Of a stretch of 64,000 nt of DNA, positions 43,870 to 52,788 are shown in pieces (position 1 is the stretch's first letter; each line of letters starts with the position of its first letter). Source of the stretch: Candidatus Manganitrophus noduliformans (GTDB lineage Bacteria; Nitrospirota; Nitrospiria; SBBL01; Manganitrophaceae). Where the stretch lies: contig NZ_VTOW01000004.1 of the NCBI RefSeq assembly GCF_012184425.1, positions 1-64,000 on the forward strand, read 5' to 3'. The notes under the pieces were generated by a model that saw nothing but the letters and a program-made list of their open reading frames with translations, was not told the DNA's origin and ran no database searches. The position numbers were made by a program, and so were the translations under genes.

Positions 43870-45006
43870 ATGAACATGCATTACGACGTCATTATCATCG
43901 GCGCCGGCCCCGCGGGATCTGCGGCGGCAACGGCCCTCGCGCGGCAGGGGCGTTCGGTCCTTCTACTGGAGAAGGCCGCTCACCCAAGACATAAATCGTG
44001 CGGGGGGGGCCTCTCCGCTCGCCTCCTTCCCTACCTGGACGCCGACCTGAAAGAGATCGTCGAGCGGGAAGTCCGAAAAGTCGTTTTTCTTCTCCGAAAA
44101 AAAGAGGTGTCGGGTTCTTCCGCTGAGCCGGTCGCCTATCTGGTGCGTCGTGATCGATTCGACGCCTACCTTGCCGAGAAAGCGCGAAAGGCGGGGGCCG
44201 AGATCGTCGAGAATTGCCCGGTGCGCGATTGGCGCGAGACGCCGGAGGGGGTGGAGGTGCAAAGCCGCCGGGGCCCCGATACCGCTTCGTTTTTGATGGG
44301 CGCCGACGGCGCGGCCGGCCGCGTGGCCCGGAAGCTCCATCCCGATTGGAAGAAACACCTTGCCTTCGCCCTGGAAACGGAGGTTCCCCTCCGGAACAAG
44401 GAGGAAGCGGTCTGGATCGATCTTGCGGTTCCGCGGGGATACGGTTGGATCTTTCCAAAGGAGAACGGGGCGGCGATCGGGGTGGCCGATTTTAAGGGAA
44501 AGGTCCCAAAGCCGCAGGCGCTTTATTCCGATTTTCTTGGACGGCACCCGCTCTCTTCCGAAGCGGGTTCGGTCCCGCCGAACGGCTGCACGATCCCGAT
44601 CTATCGGAGCGCTGCCCCCCCACTGGTAAAGGGAAGGGTGCTCCTCATCGGGGATGCGGGCGGGTTGGTCGATCCGCTCTTCGGAGAAGGAATTTTTTAT
44701 GCGGTCCGCAGCGGACAGATGGCGGCCGAAGCGATCGGCGCCGCCTTTGCCGGCCGCGGTGAGGCGACCTCTTACGACCGGGCCGTTCGGGAGACCTTTT
44801 ATCCCGACTTCGAGCGGGCGGCGCGGATGGCGAAGTGGATCTATGCTTTCCCCGGCCTCTACCTGGAGGCGATCCGCCTTCATCCGGGGGCCGTCGATCT
44901 CTATTTGGGGATTCTTCGGGGCGAGCGGACTTACTGCCAATTTTGGAAGGAAGTGCAGTGGGCCTTTGTTCGAAAGTTCATTCCGTTCAAGAATACTGCT
45001 GGATGA
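43870..45006 (+). CDS. Geranylgeranyl-reductase-family FAD oxidoreductase
   Basis: A 378-residue flavoprotein. The N-terminal FAD-binding Rossmann motif is IIIGAGPAGSAAATAL. Downstream are the family segments SCGGGLSARLL, YLVRRDRFDAYL and LLIGDAGGLVDPLFGEGI. Members saturate isoprenoid chains (archaeal lipids, menaquinone, chlorophyll side chains); the substrate here is unknown. Start candidates are the ATGs at 43870 and 43876; the TTG at 43858 is less likely. The 3' end overlaps an antisense small-protein gene. Confidence 0.82.
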   Translation: MNMHYDVIIIGAGPAGSAAATALARQGRSVLLLEKAAHPRHKSCGGGLSARLLPYLDADLKEIVEREVRKVVFLLRKKEVSGSSAEPVAYLVRRDRFDAYLAEKARKAGAEIVENCPVRDWRETPEGVEVQSRRGPDTASFLMGADGAAGRVARKLHPDWKKHLAFALETEVPLRNKEEAVWIDLAVPRGYGWIFPKENGAAIGVADFKGKVPKPQALYSDFLGRHPLSSEAGSVPPNGCTIPIYRSAAPPLVKGRVLLIGDAGGLVDPLFGEGIFYAVRSGQMAAEAIGAAFAGRGEATSYDRAVRETFYPDFERAARMAKWIYAFPGLYLEAIRLHPGAVDLYLGILRGERTYCQFWKEVQWAFVRKFIPFKNTAG

Positions 45007-45163
45007 ACCACCCCACCATAAAGATTCCCATCCCCAGCACCGTGAACTTGAATAGAAATCCCATGCTGCCGTTCTCAAGCCCGGAGACGATCAAGACATT
45101 TAGGATCAAAAGCAATCCCGTCGCCTGAACGACTCTGCCGAGGTAATAAAAAAACTTTCCCAT
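44987..45163 (-). CDS. 58-residue two-helix membrane protein
   Basis: Starts at an ATG preceded by GAGGATCG and encodes two hydrophobic helices (about 14-27 and 38-53) joined by a short polar loop (SGLENGSMG), ending FIQQYS. Its 3' end overlaps the convergent flavoprotein gene by 20 bp. Composition, ribosome site and two clean helices support it as real. Function unknown. Confidence 0.6.
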   Translation of the reverse strand: MGKFFYYLGRVVQATGLLLILNVLIVSGLENGSMGFLFKFTVLGMGIFMVGWFIQQYS

Positions 45164-45247
45164 CGATCCTCATCCTGGTTGAGCAAAACCGGAATTTACC
45201 ACAGCCCTGTCTAAAAATCAATTTAGCCGTGTTTCACGCGCCTTTTC

Positions 45248-45275
45248 TTGACAAATGTCCGACGGCTGTTATAGT
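45248..45275 (+). promoter_or_regulatory. Promoter upstream of pilB
   Basis: TTGACA (45248-45253), 16 bp, TATAGT (45270-45275). The 28-bp palindrome at 45274-45301 begins on the -10 and covers the expected transcription start. Confidence 0.65.
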
Positions 45276-45301
45276 AGGGGCGTATTGCAATACGCCCCTA
45301 C
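45274..45301. repeat. Perfect 28-bp palindrome at the pilB transcription start
   Basis: A perfect inverted repeat with half-site GTAGGGGCGTATTG and no loop. It overlaps the pilB -10/+1 region and lies 23 bp before the ATG. It could be an operator or a 5' mRNA hairpin, or a copy of a dispersed palindromic element of the kind seen in many bacterial genomes. It resembles the GGGCG-type palindrome at 37191-37210. Confidence 0.75.
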
Positions 45302-45323
45302 CCATCTGAAAAAAGAGCCAACC

Positions 45324-47048
45324 ATGCCGCAACCGCAGCAGAAAAGAAAGATGCTCGGCGAAATGTTGATCGCCGAGGGACTCCTTTCGAACGAGCAGCT
45401 GAAGCGCGCGCTCGCCGAGCAGAAGACACACGGCGGCCGGATTGGCGTGGTCCTCAAGAGCCTGGGCCTTGTCACCGAGGACGATATCATCAAAGTTCTC
45501 GGGAAGCAGATGGGGATTCAGTATGTCGATCTTTCCGGCATCATCGTCGAGCCGGAGACCATCCTGATCGTTCCGGAGATGCTGGCCCGACGTCATCAGA
45601 TCATCCCTCTTTACAAAAAAGGCTCCATCCTGACCTTGGCGATGGCCGATCCCTTGAACGTCTTTGCGATCGACGATGTGAAGCGGACCGCCGGCTGCGA
45701 GATCGAGCCGGTGATGAGCAAAGAATCGGATGTAATGAGGGCGATCGACCGCTACTACTCCGGCGCGGGCTCCTTGGAGGAGGCGGCGCGGGAAGCCGAC
45801 CGTCAGGGATTCGGGGTGGCCGAAGAAGGGGACGCTGTCATCGAGCTCTCCAAGTTGGCTGAAGACACGCCGGTCGTCAAGTTCGTCAATACGATGATCA
45901 CGCAGGCGATCAAAGAAGGTTCAAGCGACATTCACATCGAGCCCGACGGCGAGGTGCTCCGCATCCGGTTCCGGCGTGACGGGCTGCTCCGGGAGGTGAT
46001 GACCGCCCCGCGCAATCTTCAGTCGGGGGTCGCTTCCCGGATCAAGATTATGGCCGATCTCGACATCGCCGAGAAGCGGGTTCCTCAGGATGGGCGCATC
46101 CAGATGAAGGTGGGAGATCGCGACATCGATATCCGTCTCTCAACTCTCCCGACCCTCTTCGGCGAGAAGATCGTGATGCGGCTGCTCGACAAATCGAAGC
46201 TGCTCCTCTCACTTTCCGATCTGGGTTTTTCAACCGAGGGGCTCCAAGTTTTCGAGAAAATGATCCGCCGCCCGTATGGTCTGGTCCTGGTGACGGGACC
46301 GACCGGCAGCGGCAAAACGACGACGATCTATTCGGCCCTCAAACAGCTCAGCTCGGTTGAAAGAAACATCGTGACAATTGAAGATCCGGTGGAGTATCAG
46401 ATCAAGCTGATCAATCAGGTACCGGTGAATACGAAAGTAGGCGTGACCTTCGCCAACGGGCTTCGCTCGATTTTGCGGCAAGACCCCGATATCGTGATGG
46501 TCGGGGAGATTCGGGACCGGGAAACCGCCACCATCGCCATTCAGGCGGCCCTCACAGGCCATCTCGTCTTATCGACCCTTCATACCAACGATGCGGCCGG
46601 CGCCATCGCCCGGCTGGTCGACATGGGGGTCGAGCCGTTCCTCATCGCCTCCTCGTTGATTGGCATTGCGGCGCAGCGGCTGGTTCGAAAAGTCTGCAGT
46701 GCCTGCAAGAAGTCCTACGCCGCCACCCCCCAGCTTTTAAACGATCTCGGTCTCACCCACCTTGTGAACGGGAAGCGGGAGATCACCTTTGCCCGGGGCG
46801 AGGGATGTCCCGACTGCCGGGGGAGCGGGTACTCCGGGCGGATCGCCATTTATGAGCTGCTGATGGCCGACGATCCGATCCGCCAGCTCGTCGTGACGCG
46901 CGCCTCTTCCAGCGAGATCCGCAAATATGCGGCGAACATGAAATTTAAATCGCTTCGCGTCGAAGGCCTTTTCAAGGCGGTCCAGGGAATGACGAGCGTG
47001 GAAGAGGTTTTCCGCGTCACCCAGGAATTCGACGGCGACCTCACCTAA
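45324..47048 (+). CDS. pilB: Type IV pilus assembly ATPase PilB (GspE family)
   Basis: A 574-residue cytoplasmic extension motor. The N-terminal MshEN-type domain (about 1-160, starting RKMLGEMLIAEGLLS) precedes the ATPase core. Walker A is GPTGSGKTTTI near residue 330, with an Asp box, Walker B region (ILRQDPDIVMVGEIRD) and His box (LSTLHTNDA). A zinc knuckle CSACKK...CPDCRG lies near the C-terminus. The start is the ATG of MPQPQQKRKM; the longer frame includes the promoter palindrome. No pilT is in the window. Confidence 0.93.
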   Translation: MPQPQQKRKMLGEMLIAEGLLSNEQLKRALAEQKTHGGRIGVVLKSLGLVTEDDIIKVLGKQMGIQYVDLSGIIVEPETILIVPEMLARRHQIIPLYKKGSILTLAMADPLNVFAIDDVKRTAGCEIEPVMSKESDVMRAIDRYYSGAGSLEEAAREADRQGFGVAEEGDAVIELSKLAEDTPVVKFVNTMITQAIKEGSSDIHIEPDGEVLRIRFRRDGLLREVMTAPRNLQSGVASRIKIMADLDIAEKRVPQDGRIQMKVGDRDIDIRLSTLPTLFGEKIVMRLLDKSKLLLSLSDLGFSTEGLQVFEKMIRRPYGLVLVTGPTGSGKTTTIYSALKQLSSVERNIVTIEDPVEYQIKLINQVPVNTKVGVTFANGLRSILRQDPDIVMVGEIRDRETATIAIQAALTGHLVLSTLHTNDAAGAIARLVDMGVEPFLIASSLIGIAAQRLVRKVCSACKKSYAATPQLLNDLGLTHLVNGKREITFARGEGCPDCRGSGYSGRIAIYELLMADDPIRQLVVTRASSSEIRKYAANMKFKSLRVEGLFKAVQGMTSVEEVFRVTQEFDGDLT

Positions 47049-47276
47049 AGACTTCCCCTCTTTGAACCACAATCCATGCGGATTTTTCCTGACAAAAAAC
47101 GGCCCGGTTGGGTGGAGGCCTACATAAGTTTAAACTTCTAACGTCCTTCCTTTCTTCAAATCAAGCCGTTAACCGCATGACTTTTATGGTATTTTCACAA
47201 CTTCTTTCAAGCATACCCCAAAGGCATATGACTTGCAAAACTGTGCGATGGGATCACCGCAGGTATAGGGAAGGAC

Positions 47277-48497
47277 ATGCCCACTTTTCGGTACAAAGCG
47301 AGAGACAAATACGGCGCCCTTTTTATGGGGACGTTCGAGACCCACGGCAAAGAGGCGGTCGCCGGCCATCTCGACAGTCTCGGCTACATCCCCGTTGCGA
47401 TCGAGGAAGAAAAGCCGGGCATTTCTCTGACCGAGCTTCTTCCGCAATTCGAGAGGATCTCTTCCGAGGATTTGATCATCTTCTCCCGGCAGTTGGCGAC
47501 GCTGATCGGCGCCGGGATTCCCTTCATGGCGAGTTTCAATGCGCTGGAGGAGCAGACGGAGAACCCGAAGCTGAAGAAAGTGATCGGCCAGGTCCAGAAG
47601 GAGGTGGAGGGAGGAAGCACTTTCGCCGATGCATTGGCGAAACATCCGAAGGTTTTCTCCCAGATGTATGTCAGCATGGTCAAAGCGGGAGAGACCGGCG
47701 GTGTGCTGGATGAAGTTCTCAACCGCCTGGCGATGCTGGCGGAGCATGACGCAGAAACCCGCGCTCGGATCAAAGCGGCGACGCGCTATCCAAAAATTGT
47801 TCTGATTGCCCTTGTTGTCGCATTTGTTATTTTAGTCTCTTTCGTTATTCCGAAATTTTCCGCTCTGTACGCCAATTATAACGTCGCACTGCCTCTCCCG
47901 ACACAGTTGATGATCGGGCTTAATAACATCGTTCACCGACATGGACTCTTGATTCTTGCGGCGGCCATCGGGTCATTTTGGGGATTTCGAAAATATATCA
48001 ATACCCCCCAAGGGCGGCTTTGGTGGGACGGCTTTAAGTTGAAGCTTCCGGTCTTCGGACCCATCTTCACTAAGACGGCCCTTTCCCGTTTTGCTCGGGT
48101 CTTCGGTACTTTGACCCGCTCCGGTCTCCCAATTTTACAGACGTTGGAGATCGTTTCAGAGACGGTGGGAAATGTGGTGATAGGACGCGTCGTCGACAAT
48201 ATCCGCGATTCGGCTCGACAGGGCCGCGGAATCGTCCAGCCAATGAAGGTCAGCAAGGTTTTTCCGCCGATTGTCATTCAGATGGTCGCCGTCGGTGAAG
48301 AGAGCGGCAAGATGGAAGAGATGATGATGAAAGTCTCGGAATATTACGATCGAGATGTGGAATATGCGATCAAAAATCTTTCGAGCAGCCTGGAGCCGCT
48401 GCTGCTGGCGGTGATCGGCGTCGTTGTTGTCTTTTTAGCGTTGGCAATCTTTATGCCTTGGTGGAACCTGATCAATGTGTTTAAAGGAGGCAGATAG
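47277..48497 (+). CDS. pilC: Type IV pilus inner-membrane platform PilC (GspF family)
   Basis: A 406-residue protein with two GspF domains and three membrane helices, starting MPTFRYKARDKYGALFMG. Typical segments are FSRQLATLIGAGIPFM and FARVFGTLTRSGLPILQTLE. It anchors the PilB motor and is thought to lift pilins from the membrane. It follows pilB after 228 gene-free bases containing only a 12-bp AAGTTTAAACTT palindrome (47126-47137). Confidence 0.93.
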   Translation: MPTFRYKARDKYGALFMGTFETHGKEAVAGHLDSLGYIPVAIEEEKPGISLTELLPQFERISSEDLIIFSRQLATLIGAGIPFMASFNALEEQTENPKLKKVIGQVQKEVEGGSTFADALAKHPKVFSQMYVSMVKAGETGGVLDEVLNRLAMLAEHDAETRARIKAATRYPKIVLIALVVAFVILVSFVIPKFSALYANYNVALPLPTQLMIGLNNIVHRHGLLILAAAIGSFWGFRKYINTPQGRLWWDGFKLKLPVFGPIFTKTALSRFARVFGTLTRSGLPILQTLEIVSETVGNVVIGRVVDNIRDSARQGRGIVQPMKVSKVFPPIVIQMVAVGEESGKMEEMMMKVSEYYDRDVEYAIKNLSSSLEPLLLAVIGVVVVFLALAIFMPWWNLINVFKGGR

Positions 48498-48514
48498 TTG
48501 TTTTTATCGGCCCC

Positions 48515-48904
48515 ATGTTGAGACCTAATCAAAAAGGGTTCACGAGTTTAGAGACGCTGTGTGTCTGCATAATGGTCGGCGGTTTGATCGGCATCGCGAT
48601 GCCGTATTATCAAAAATTGGCGCTGGAGGCGAAAGAAGTGACGTTAAAGACTGGGTTGGTCAATATTCGAAGCGGGATTGTACTTTACCAAGCGCTTCAG
48701 CGGCATTACCCGACCGATTTAAAGAGCCTCGTCCGTGAAAAATATATTTTGCCGGTGAACGATAAAATTATTTCAAGGGAATATTTAATTGCACAATCTG
48801 TAGATACTGAAGGGAATCTGCTGGATCCTTTTGGAAATCATTACCGGTACGATCCGGTGACGGGCCAGGTGGCATCCAGTACAGAGGGATATGAAAGCTG
48901 GTAA
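48515..48904 (+). CDS. Prepilin-like protein (GspG-like)
   Basis: A 129-residue type IV prepilin with a short leader MLRPNQKG, cleavage before FTSLE (Glu5 present) and a hydrophobic N-terminal helix. The C-terminal LLDPFGNHYRYDPVTGQ is the pattern found in GspG-type major pseudopilins. No strong ribosome site precedes the ATG. It lies between pilC and the major-pilin-like gene. Confidence 0.8.
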   Translation: MLRPNQKGFTSLETLCVCIMVGGLIGIAMPYYQKLALEAKEVTLKTGLVNIRSGIVLYQALQRHYPTDLKSLVREKYILPVNDKIISREYLIAQSVDTEGNLLDPFGNHYRYDPVTGQVASSTEGYESW

Positions 48905-49001
48905 CAACACGAAGATAAAAACACGATGTAGTAAAAAGCAGGAAAAAAGAAAAACGGAATTTTGATGAACACCATGCACCTAAAAAAGGAGGAAAGAAAC
49001 A

Positions 49002-49385
49002 ATGAAGACGCTTCGAAATGAAAAGGGTTTTACACTCATTGAACTGGTTATGGTGATCGTGATCTTGGGAATTATGGCGGCGGTGGCGATTCCCCAATTT
49101 ACCAATCTTTCGAACGAAGCAAATCAGGCTGCAACCAATGGTGTTGCTGGTGCAATGGGTTCGGCTATGGCAACGAATTTTGCCGCCCGCACGGCAAATA
49201 ACGCATTAGGAGCTGCAGTGGATAATTGCGATGATGCGGAGACGCTCCTTCTCGGGGGAGCAATGGCTGGTTACACCGTGACGGCAGGGGCAATTGCACC
49301 CGGTGCAACAGCAACCTGTACGGTTACTAAAGATGGTACTGCCCCGGCTGTCACGGCGACTTTTATGGGGGTTGGGATCAACTAA
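49002..49385 (+). CDS. Type IV prepilin, probable major pilin
   Basis: A 127-residue prepilin: leader MKTLRNEKG, mature start FTLIELVMVIVILGIMAAVA with Glu5. The globular part is short and Ala/Thr-rich with one cysteine pair (DNC ... TATC) that could form a disulfide loop. AAAGGAGGAAAG before the ATG is the strongest ribosome site in the pilus locus, which suggests high expression and the major subunit role. It needs a prepilin peptidase encoded elsewhere. Confidence 0.82.
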   Translation: MKTLRNEKGFTLIELVMVIVILGIMAAVAIPQFTNLSNEANQAATNGVAGAMGSAMATNFAARTANNALGAAVDNCDDAETLLLGGAMAGYTVTAGAIAPGATATCTVTKDGTAPAVTATFMGVGIN

Positions 49386-49480
49386 GTCTTCCGGCGGTAA
49401 GCAGGGAGGAACGTGCTGGAGGGGGAAATCTCCGCCTTATTAGGGTGATCTCTACCTCCTCAAAACAAGGAGTATTCCTT

Positions 49481-49984
49481 GTGCATCAGCGAGGCTTCAC
49501 CTTAGTTGAGGTGGTCATCGTCTTAGTTCTCCTTGGCATCTTGGCCGTGGTGGCAATTCCGCGGTTGGGAAATATGGCGGGAACGAGGGCGTCGGCGACG
49601 GCCCGGAAGCTTCAATCGGACATCGCCTATGCCCAAAGTCTCGCCATGACCCGCAACCTGCCGCACCGGGTTTACTTCAACACCGCTCCCGCCCCTGCAA
49701 ACGGGTATGCGGTGGTGAATGATGCGAACGGGAACGGGAACTGGGGCGTTGATCCGGGGGAGTATGCAATCGACCCGGCCAACCCCGGCGCGAATCTCTC
49801 GGTGACCCTCAATGCCGGAAGCTACGCGGGGGTGACGATCTCGGGGGGGAGCTTCGCCGGTACCTTTGTCCACTTTAATACACTCGGGGTGCCGACGGCA
49901 GGAGGGACAGTGATCGTCTCGGGGGGAGGGGTTCCCATAACGGTAGCTGTTCAGCCGGAAACGGGAAGTGTGAGTATTCCTTGA
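49481..49984 (+). CDS. GspH/FimT-like minor prepilin
   Basis: A 167-residue prepilin from a GTG start with AAGGAG 8 nt upstream: leader MHQRG, mature FTLVEVVIVLVLLGILAVVAIPRL. The SDIAYAQSLAMTRNLPHRV segment is characteristic of GspH/FimT minor pilins that prime the pilus tip. The C-terminal part is Gly/Val-rich beta sheet. A GTG at 49445 is possible but has no ribosome site. Confidence 0.8.
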   Translation: MHQRGFTLVEVVIVLVLLGILAVVAIPRLGNMAGTRASATARKLQSDIAYAQSLAMTRNLPHRVYFNTAPAPANGYAVVNDANGNGNWGVDPGEYAIDPANPGANLSVTLNAGSYAGVTISGGSFAGTFVHFNTLGVPTAGGTVIVSGGGVPITVAVQPETGSVSIP

Positions 49985-50403
49985 AAAGGCCTATATACCC
50001 TATGCTCTACCAGGGCTTTGCCCAAGAACGAGGGTTTACGTTGATCGAGATTGTGATTTTTATCATGGTCATCGGTCTTGCCGGTGGAATCTTAATTCCG
50101 TTGACTCAAAGTGTCAGCGGAAGCGCCAACCCGGTGATCACACAGCAGGCGATCGCTTTGGCCCAGGCGGAGCTTGACCAAACAATCGCTCAGAAGCGGG
50201 CGGCCGGTTTTGGTCCGATAGCGTCAGGTGCCTGCGTTGTGCCGATGCCGGCGGGATTTACCTGCGCTCGCGCGGTTTGTTTTGTGCCGGCAACGAATCT
50301 CAACAGTTGCGGCGCGGCGACCGATTTCAAAAGGGTCGATGTAACGATCACAAACGCTGTTATTGGAAATGTAACTGCAGTAACGCTCTTGACGAATTAC
50401 TGA
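49981..50403 (+). CDS. Minor prepilin (PilV/MshB-like)
   Basis: A 140-residue prepilin with leader ending QERG and mature start FTLIEIVIFIMVIGLAGGIL. Four cysteines in the globular part (GACVVP, TCARAVCF, LNSCGA) could make disulfides. It starts either at the TTG overlapping the previous stop or at the ATG at 50002. It follows the FimT-like gene directly. Confidence 0.75.
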   Translation: MKRPIYPMLYQGFAQERGFTLIEIVIFIMVIGLAGGILIPLTQSVSGSANPVITQQAIALAQAELDQTIAQKRAAGFGPIASGACVVPMPAGFTCARAVCFVPATNLNSCGAATDFKRVDVTITNAVIGNVTAVTLLTNY

Positions 50404-50421
50404 AGAGAAGCGGAGGGATGG

Positions 50422-51009
50422 GTGAAGGATCGCCTGCCGGACGGTAAAACTGGCGCAACACCGAGACCGAGCGGAAAGGTAGTGCCCGTTCCAGGTTTCA
50501 ACTTTGCCAATCGTGCCGCGCGGGGCGAGGCCGGTTTTACCCTGGTCGAACTGGTCCTGGTCATCGTCCTTTTGGGAATTGTTTCGGCCGTCGCCGCCGT
50601 TCCGTTGATGGAAGGGGCGAGAATATTCACTTCCGGCGAGGTTCGCGCCGATCTGAATAACCAGGGACGGCTGGCCGTCGAGAGAATGGCGCGCGAGATC
50701 CGGATGGCGCGAAGCCGAACCGCCGCCGATCTCCCAGGCTGCTGCAATGCAGGAACGCTCAGTTTTGTAGACTTGAATGGGAGTGCCATCGCTTATACCA
50801 CGGCGGCCGGCAACACCATTACACGAAACGGAACGGCATTGGCCGCGGGCGATACGGTTGTCTTGAATTTTTCATACTTTCAGCAAGACGGGTCAACCCC
50901 GGCAACCCTGGCAACGCAGGTTTGGAGCATTCAAATCGATCTGACCGTCACAAAGAACAGCGAATCGCAGGCGTATCGGGTTCGGGTTCATCCAAGGAAT
51001 TTCGTATGA
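50422..51009 (+). CDS. PilW-like minor prepilin with unusually long leader
   Basis: A 195-residue prepilin. Mature sequence begins FTLVELVLVIVLLGIVSAVA after GEAG. The GTG start with GGAGG 5-6 nt upstream gives a 38-residue leader, far longer than the usual 6-20. A GTG near codon 21 would shorten it. The N-terminal helix is followed by RLAVERMAREIRMARSR, the PilW/GspJ-like pattern, and a beta-rich domain with a CC pair (LPGCCNAG). Confidence 0.75.
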   Translation: MKDRLPDGKTGATPRPSGKVVPVPGFNFANRAARGEAGFTLVELVLVIVLLGIVSAVAAVPLMEGARIFTSGEVRADLNNQGRLAVERMAREIRMARSRTAADLPGCCNAGTLSFVDLNGSAIAYTTAAGNTITRNGTALAAGDTVVLNFSYFQQDGSTPATLATQVWSIQIDLTVTKNSESQAYRVRVHPRNFV

Positions 51010-52772
51010 GCCACTTTTTAATTCTGGAAACGGAACGGGGAATCGCGCTGATCGCGGCGGTTTTTCTGATTGTCGTTTTCGGCTTTCTCGGTGTTACTGT
51101 TGTCTCGCTGGTCGGCACGCAGGGATTCTCTGCGATGAACGAGGTAAAGTCGGATCAGGCCTTTTTCATCGCCGCGGGGGGGATGCAGATGGCCCGGTAT
51201 CAGTTCGAAACGGGAACCCCCTGCGCCGGGCTGACCAACGCCGTTCCGACGGCGCTGGGAGCGGGAAGCTTTACCACCGTCGGGACAGCCTACAATCCGG
51301 TGTCCACCCTTGTCGATCAGGCCGGCGGGATCACTAGTTCCGCCGCGACGATTCCGGTCGACTCCATCGCGGGTTATGCGCCGCACGGACGCATCCGCAT
51401 CGATGCGGAGTCGATCGATTATGCCGGAACGTCCACGGACGCGCTGGTCTGCGGCGCCCCGGCCTGCTTCACCGGCGCCGAGCGGGGCGCGGACGGAACG
51501 ACGGCCGCCCCCCATGCAGACAACGCGCAGGTGACTCAGAACCAATGTTTGATCCGGTCGACCGGGACGGTCATCGGAGCATTCGGCAACAGCCGACGGG
51601 TCATCGAAGTGGGTGTGGCCAACAGCGGTCCCTCGGTTCAAACGGGCGAGAACACGATTTCGGGTCATCCTTCGGACACCGTGACCCTGGACATCCCGTT
51701 ACCGACTCCCGTCGATCCGGCGCGCGCCTTTCTTCTTTTCAATACCCGTCACAATCACAATGAGCCGACCGGCGCAATGCTCCGCGGCCAGATCCTCGAT
51801 GCGAATACGATCCGGTTTCAACAGAGGACGAACGCCTCTCGGCCGATCACAATCCGGTGGTATGTGGTGGCGTACCCCTCCGGCGTCAACGTGCAGCGCG
51901 GCTCCATTACCCAAAGCAACGCGGTGGTAAATGTCGGCGCCGCACAAGGTTTTGCAGGGGTGTCCTCTTTAAGTCAGGCCTTCGTGACCTGGTCGAAAAC
52001 GCCCGACCCGGACCATGTCACTTGGGATAACAATGACCCGATTCTCGGGGAGCTGACGAGTCCGACCAATCTTCAATTTCGGGCGACGGATGCCGATAAT
52101 ACCCATACCATCTGGTGGCAGGTGATCGAGTTTACCAACCCGGCCGACATTTTCGTCCAGAAGGGGACCATCGGTCCAACGGCGATGAATCAAGGGGGGC
52201 CTACTGTTCAAACCGTTACGGCGACACTTCCGATCGCAGTCGATGTCAGCAAGACATTCGTGCTGGTGGGATATCGGACGTCGAGGGGCCAAGACGAAGA
52301 CGACATCGTCGGAGCTCGGATGCTGCGGGCGCAATTGACCGGCCCGACCACGATCACCATCGATCGCGCCACAAGGCGGACCGCCAGAATCGAAGAGATC
52401 ACCTGGCAGGCGATCGAACTAAGAGATGGCTCCACCGTTCAACACGGAAGCGAGACCTTTCCCAACAGCGATCCACTGGAGACCGTCAACTTGGCGACCC
52501 CGGTCGACGTGACCCGTTCCGTTGCCTTCGCGTCGGTTCAGCCGGCGGCGGGACAGAGCATGGGCCGCTCTCCGTATGCTCCGAACAACGGTTCCAATTC
52601 CGACTATGTCGGCGTCGGCTCGGTCACGATGGCGTTATCACCGGCGGGGGATCAGATCACGATGCAGCGAAGCAATACCAATTCGTCGGCCGACATCGGC
52701 TGGTTTGTCGTCGAGTTCGGGTCCGGCGGCGGGGGCCAGCCTCGGATCGATTGGATCGAGCGGTTTCAGTAG
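51006..52772 (+). CDS. Large PilX-like pilus protein with four C-terminal repeats
   Basis: A 588-residue protein. Residues 1-50 are a PilX/GspK-type start (ERG then IALIAAVFLIVVFGFLG, no Glu5). Residues about 128-176 hold a small motif ending ERGADGTTAAPHADNAQV. The PilX-like section ends STGTVIGAFGNSRRVIEV (184-202). Residues 225-572 comprise four degenerate repeats of about 85 residues, each with an I-x-W-x-V/A-V/I-E/A core followed in three by VQ-x-GS/T (about 225-300, 306-388, 401-482, 492-572). The ATG overlaps the previous stop. Likely a tip or adhesive subunit; this is inference. Confidence 0.7.
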   Translation: MSHFLILETERGIALIAAVFLIVVFGFLGVTVVSLVGTQGFSAMNEVKSDQAFFIAAGGMQMARYQFETGTPCAGLTNAVPTALGAGSFTTVGTAYNPVSTLVDQAGGITSSAATIPVDSIAGYAPHGRIRIDAESIDYAGTSTDALVCGAPACFTGAERGADGTTAAPHADNAQVTQNQCLIRSTGTVIGAFGNSRRVIEVGVANSGPSVQTGENTISGHPSDTVTLDIPLPTPVDPARAFLLFNTRHNHNEPTGAMLRGQILDANTIRFQQRTNASRPITIRWYVVAYPSGVNVQRGSITQSNAVVNVGAAQGFAGVSSLSQAFVTWSKTPDPDHVTWDNNDPILGELTSPTNLQFRATDADNTHTIWWQVIEFTNPADIFVQKGTIGPTAMNQGGPTVQTVTATLPIAVDVSKTFVLVGYRTSRGQDEDDIVGARMLRAQLTGPTTITIDRATRRTARIEEITWQAIELRDGSTVQHGSETFPNSDPLETVNLATPVDVTRSVAFASVQPAAGQSMGRSPYAPNNGSNSDYVGVGSVTMALSPAGDQITMQRSNTNSSADIGWFVVEFGSGGGGQPRIDWIERFQ

Positions 52773-52788
52773 AAGAAGGATTTTCTGC

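Noticed and set aside
52522-52788. Longer frame upstream of the 294-residue pilus protein
   Set aside because: It is an Arg/Ser-rich shadow of the preceding gene; the ATG at 52789 has its own ribosome site and a proper prepilin start.
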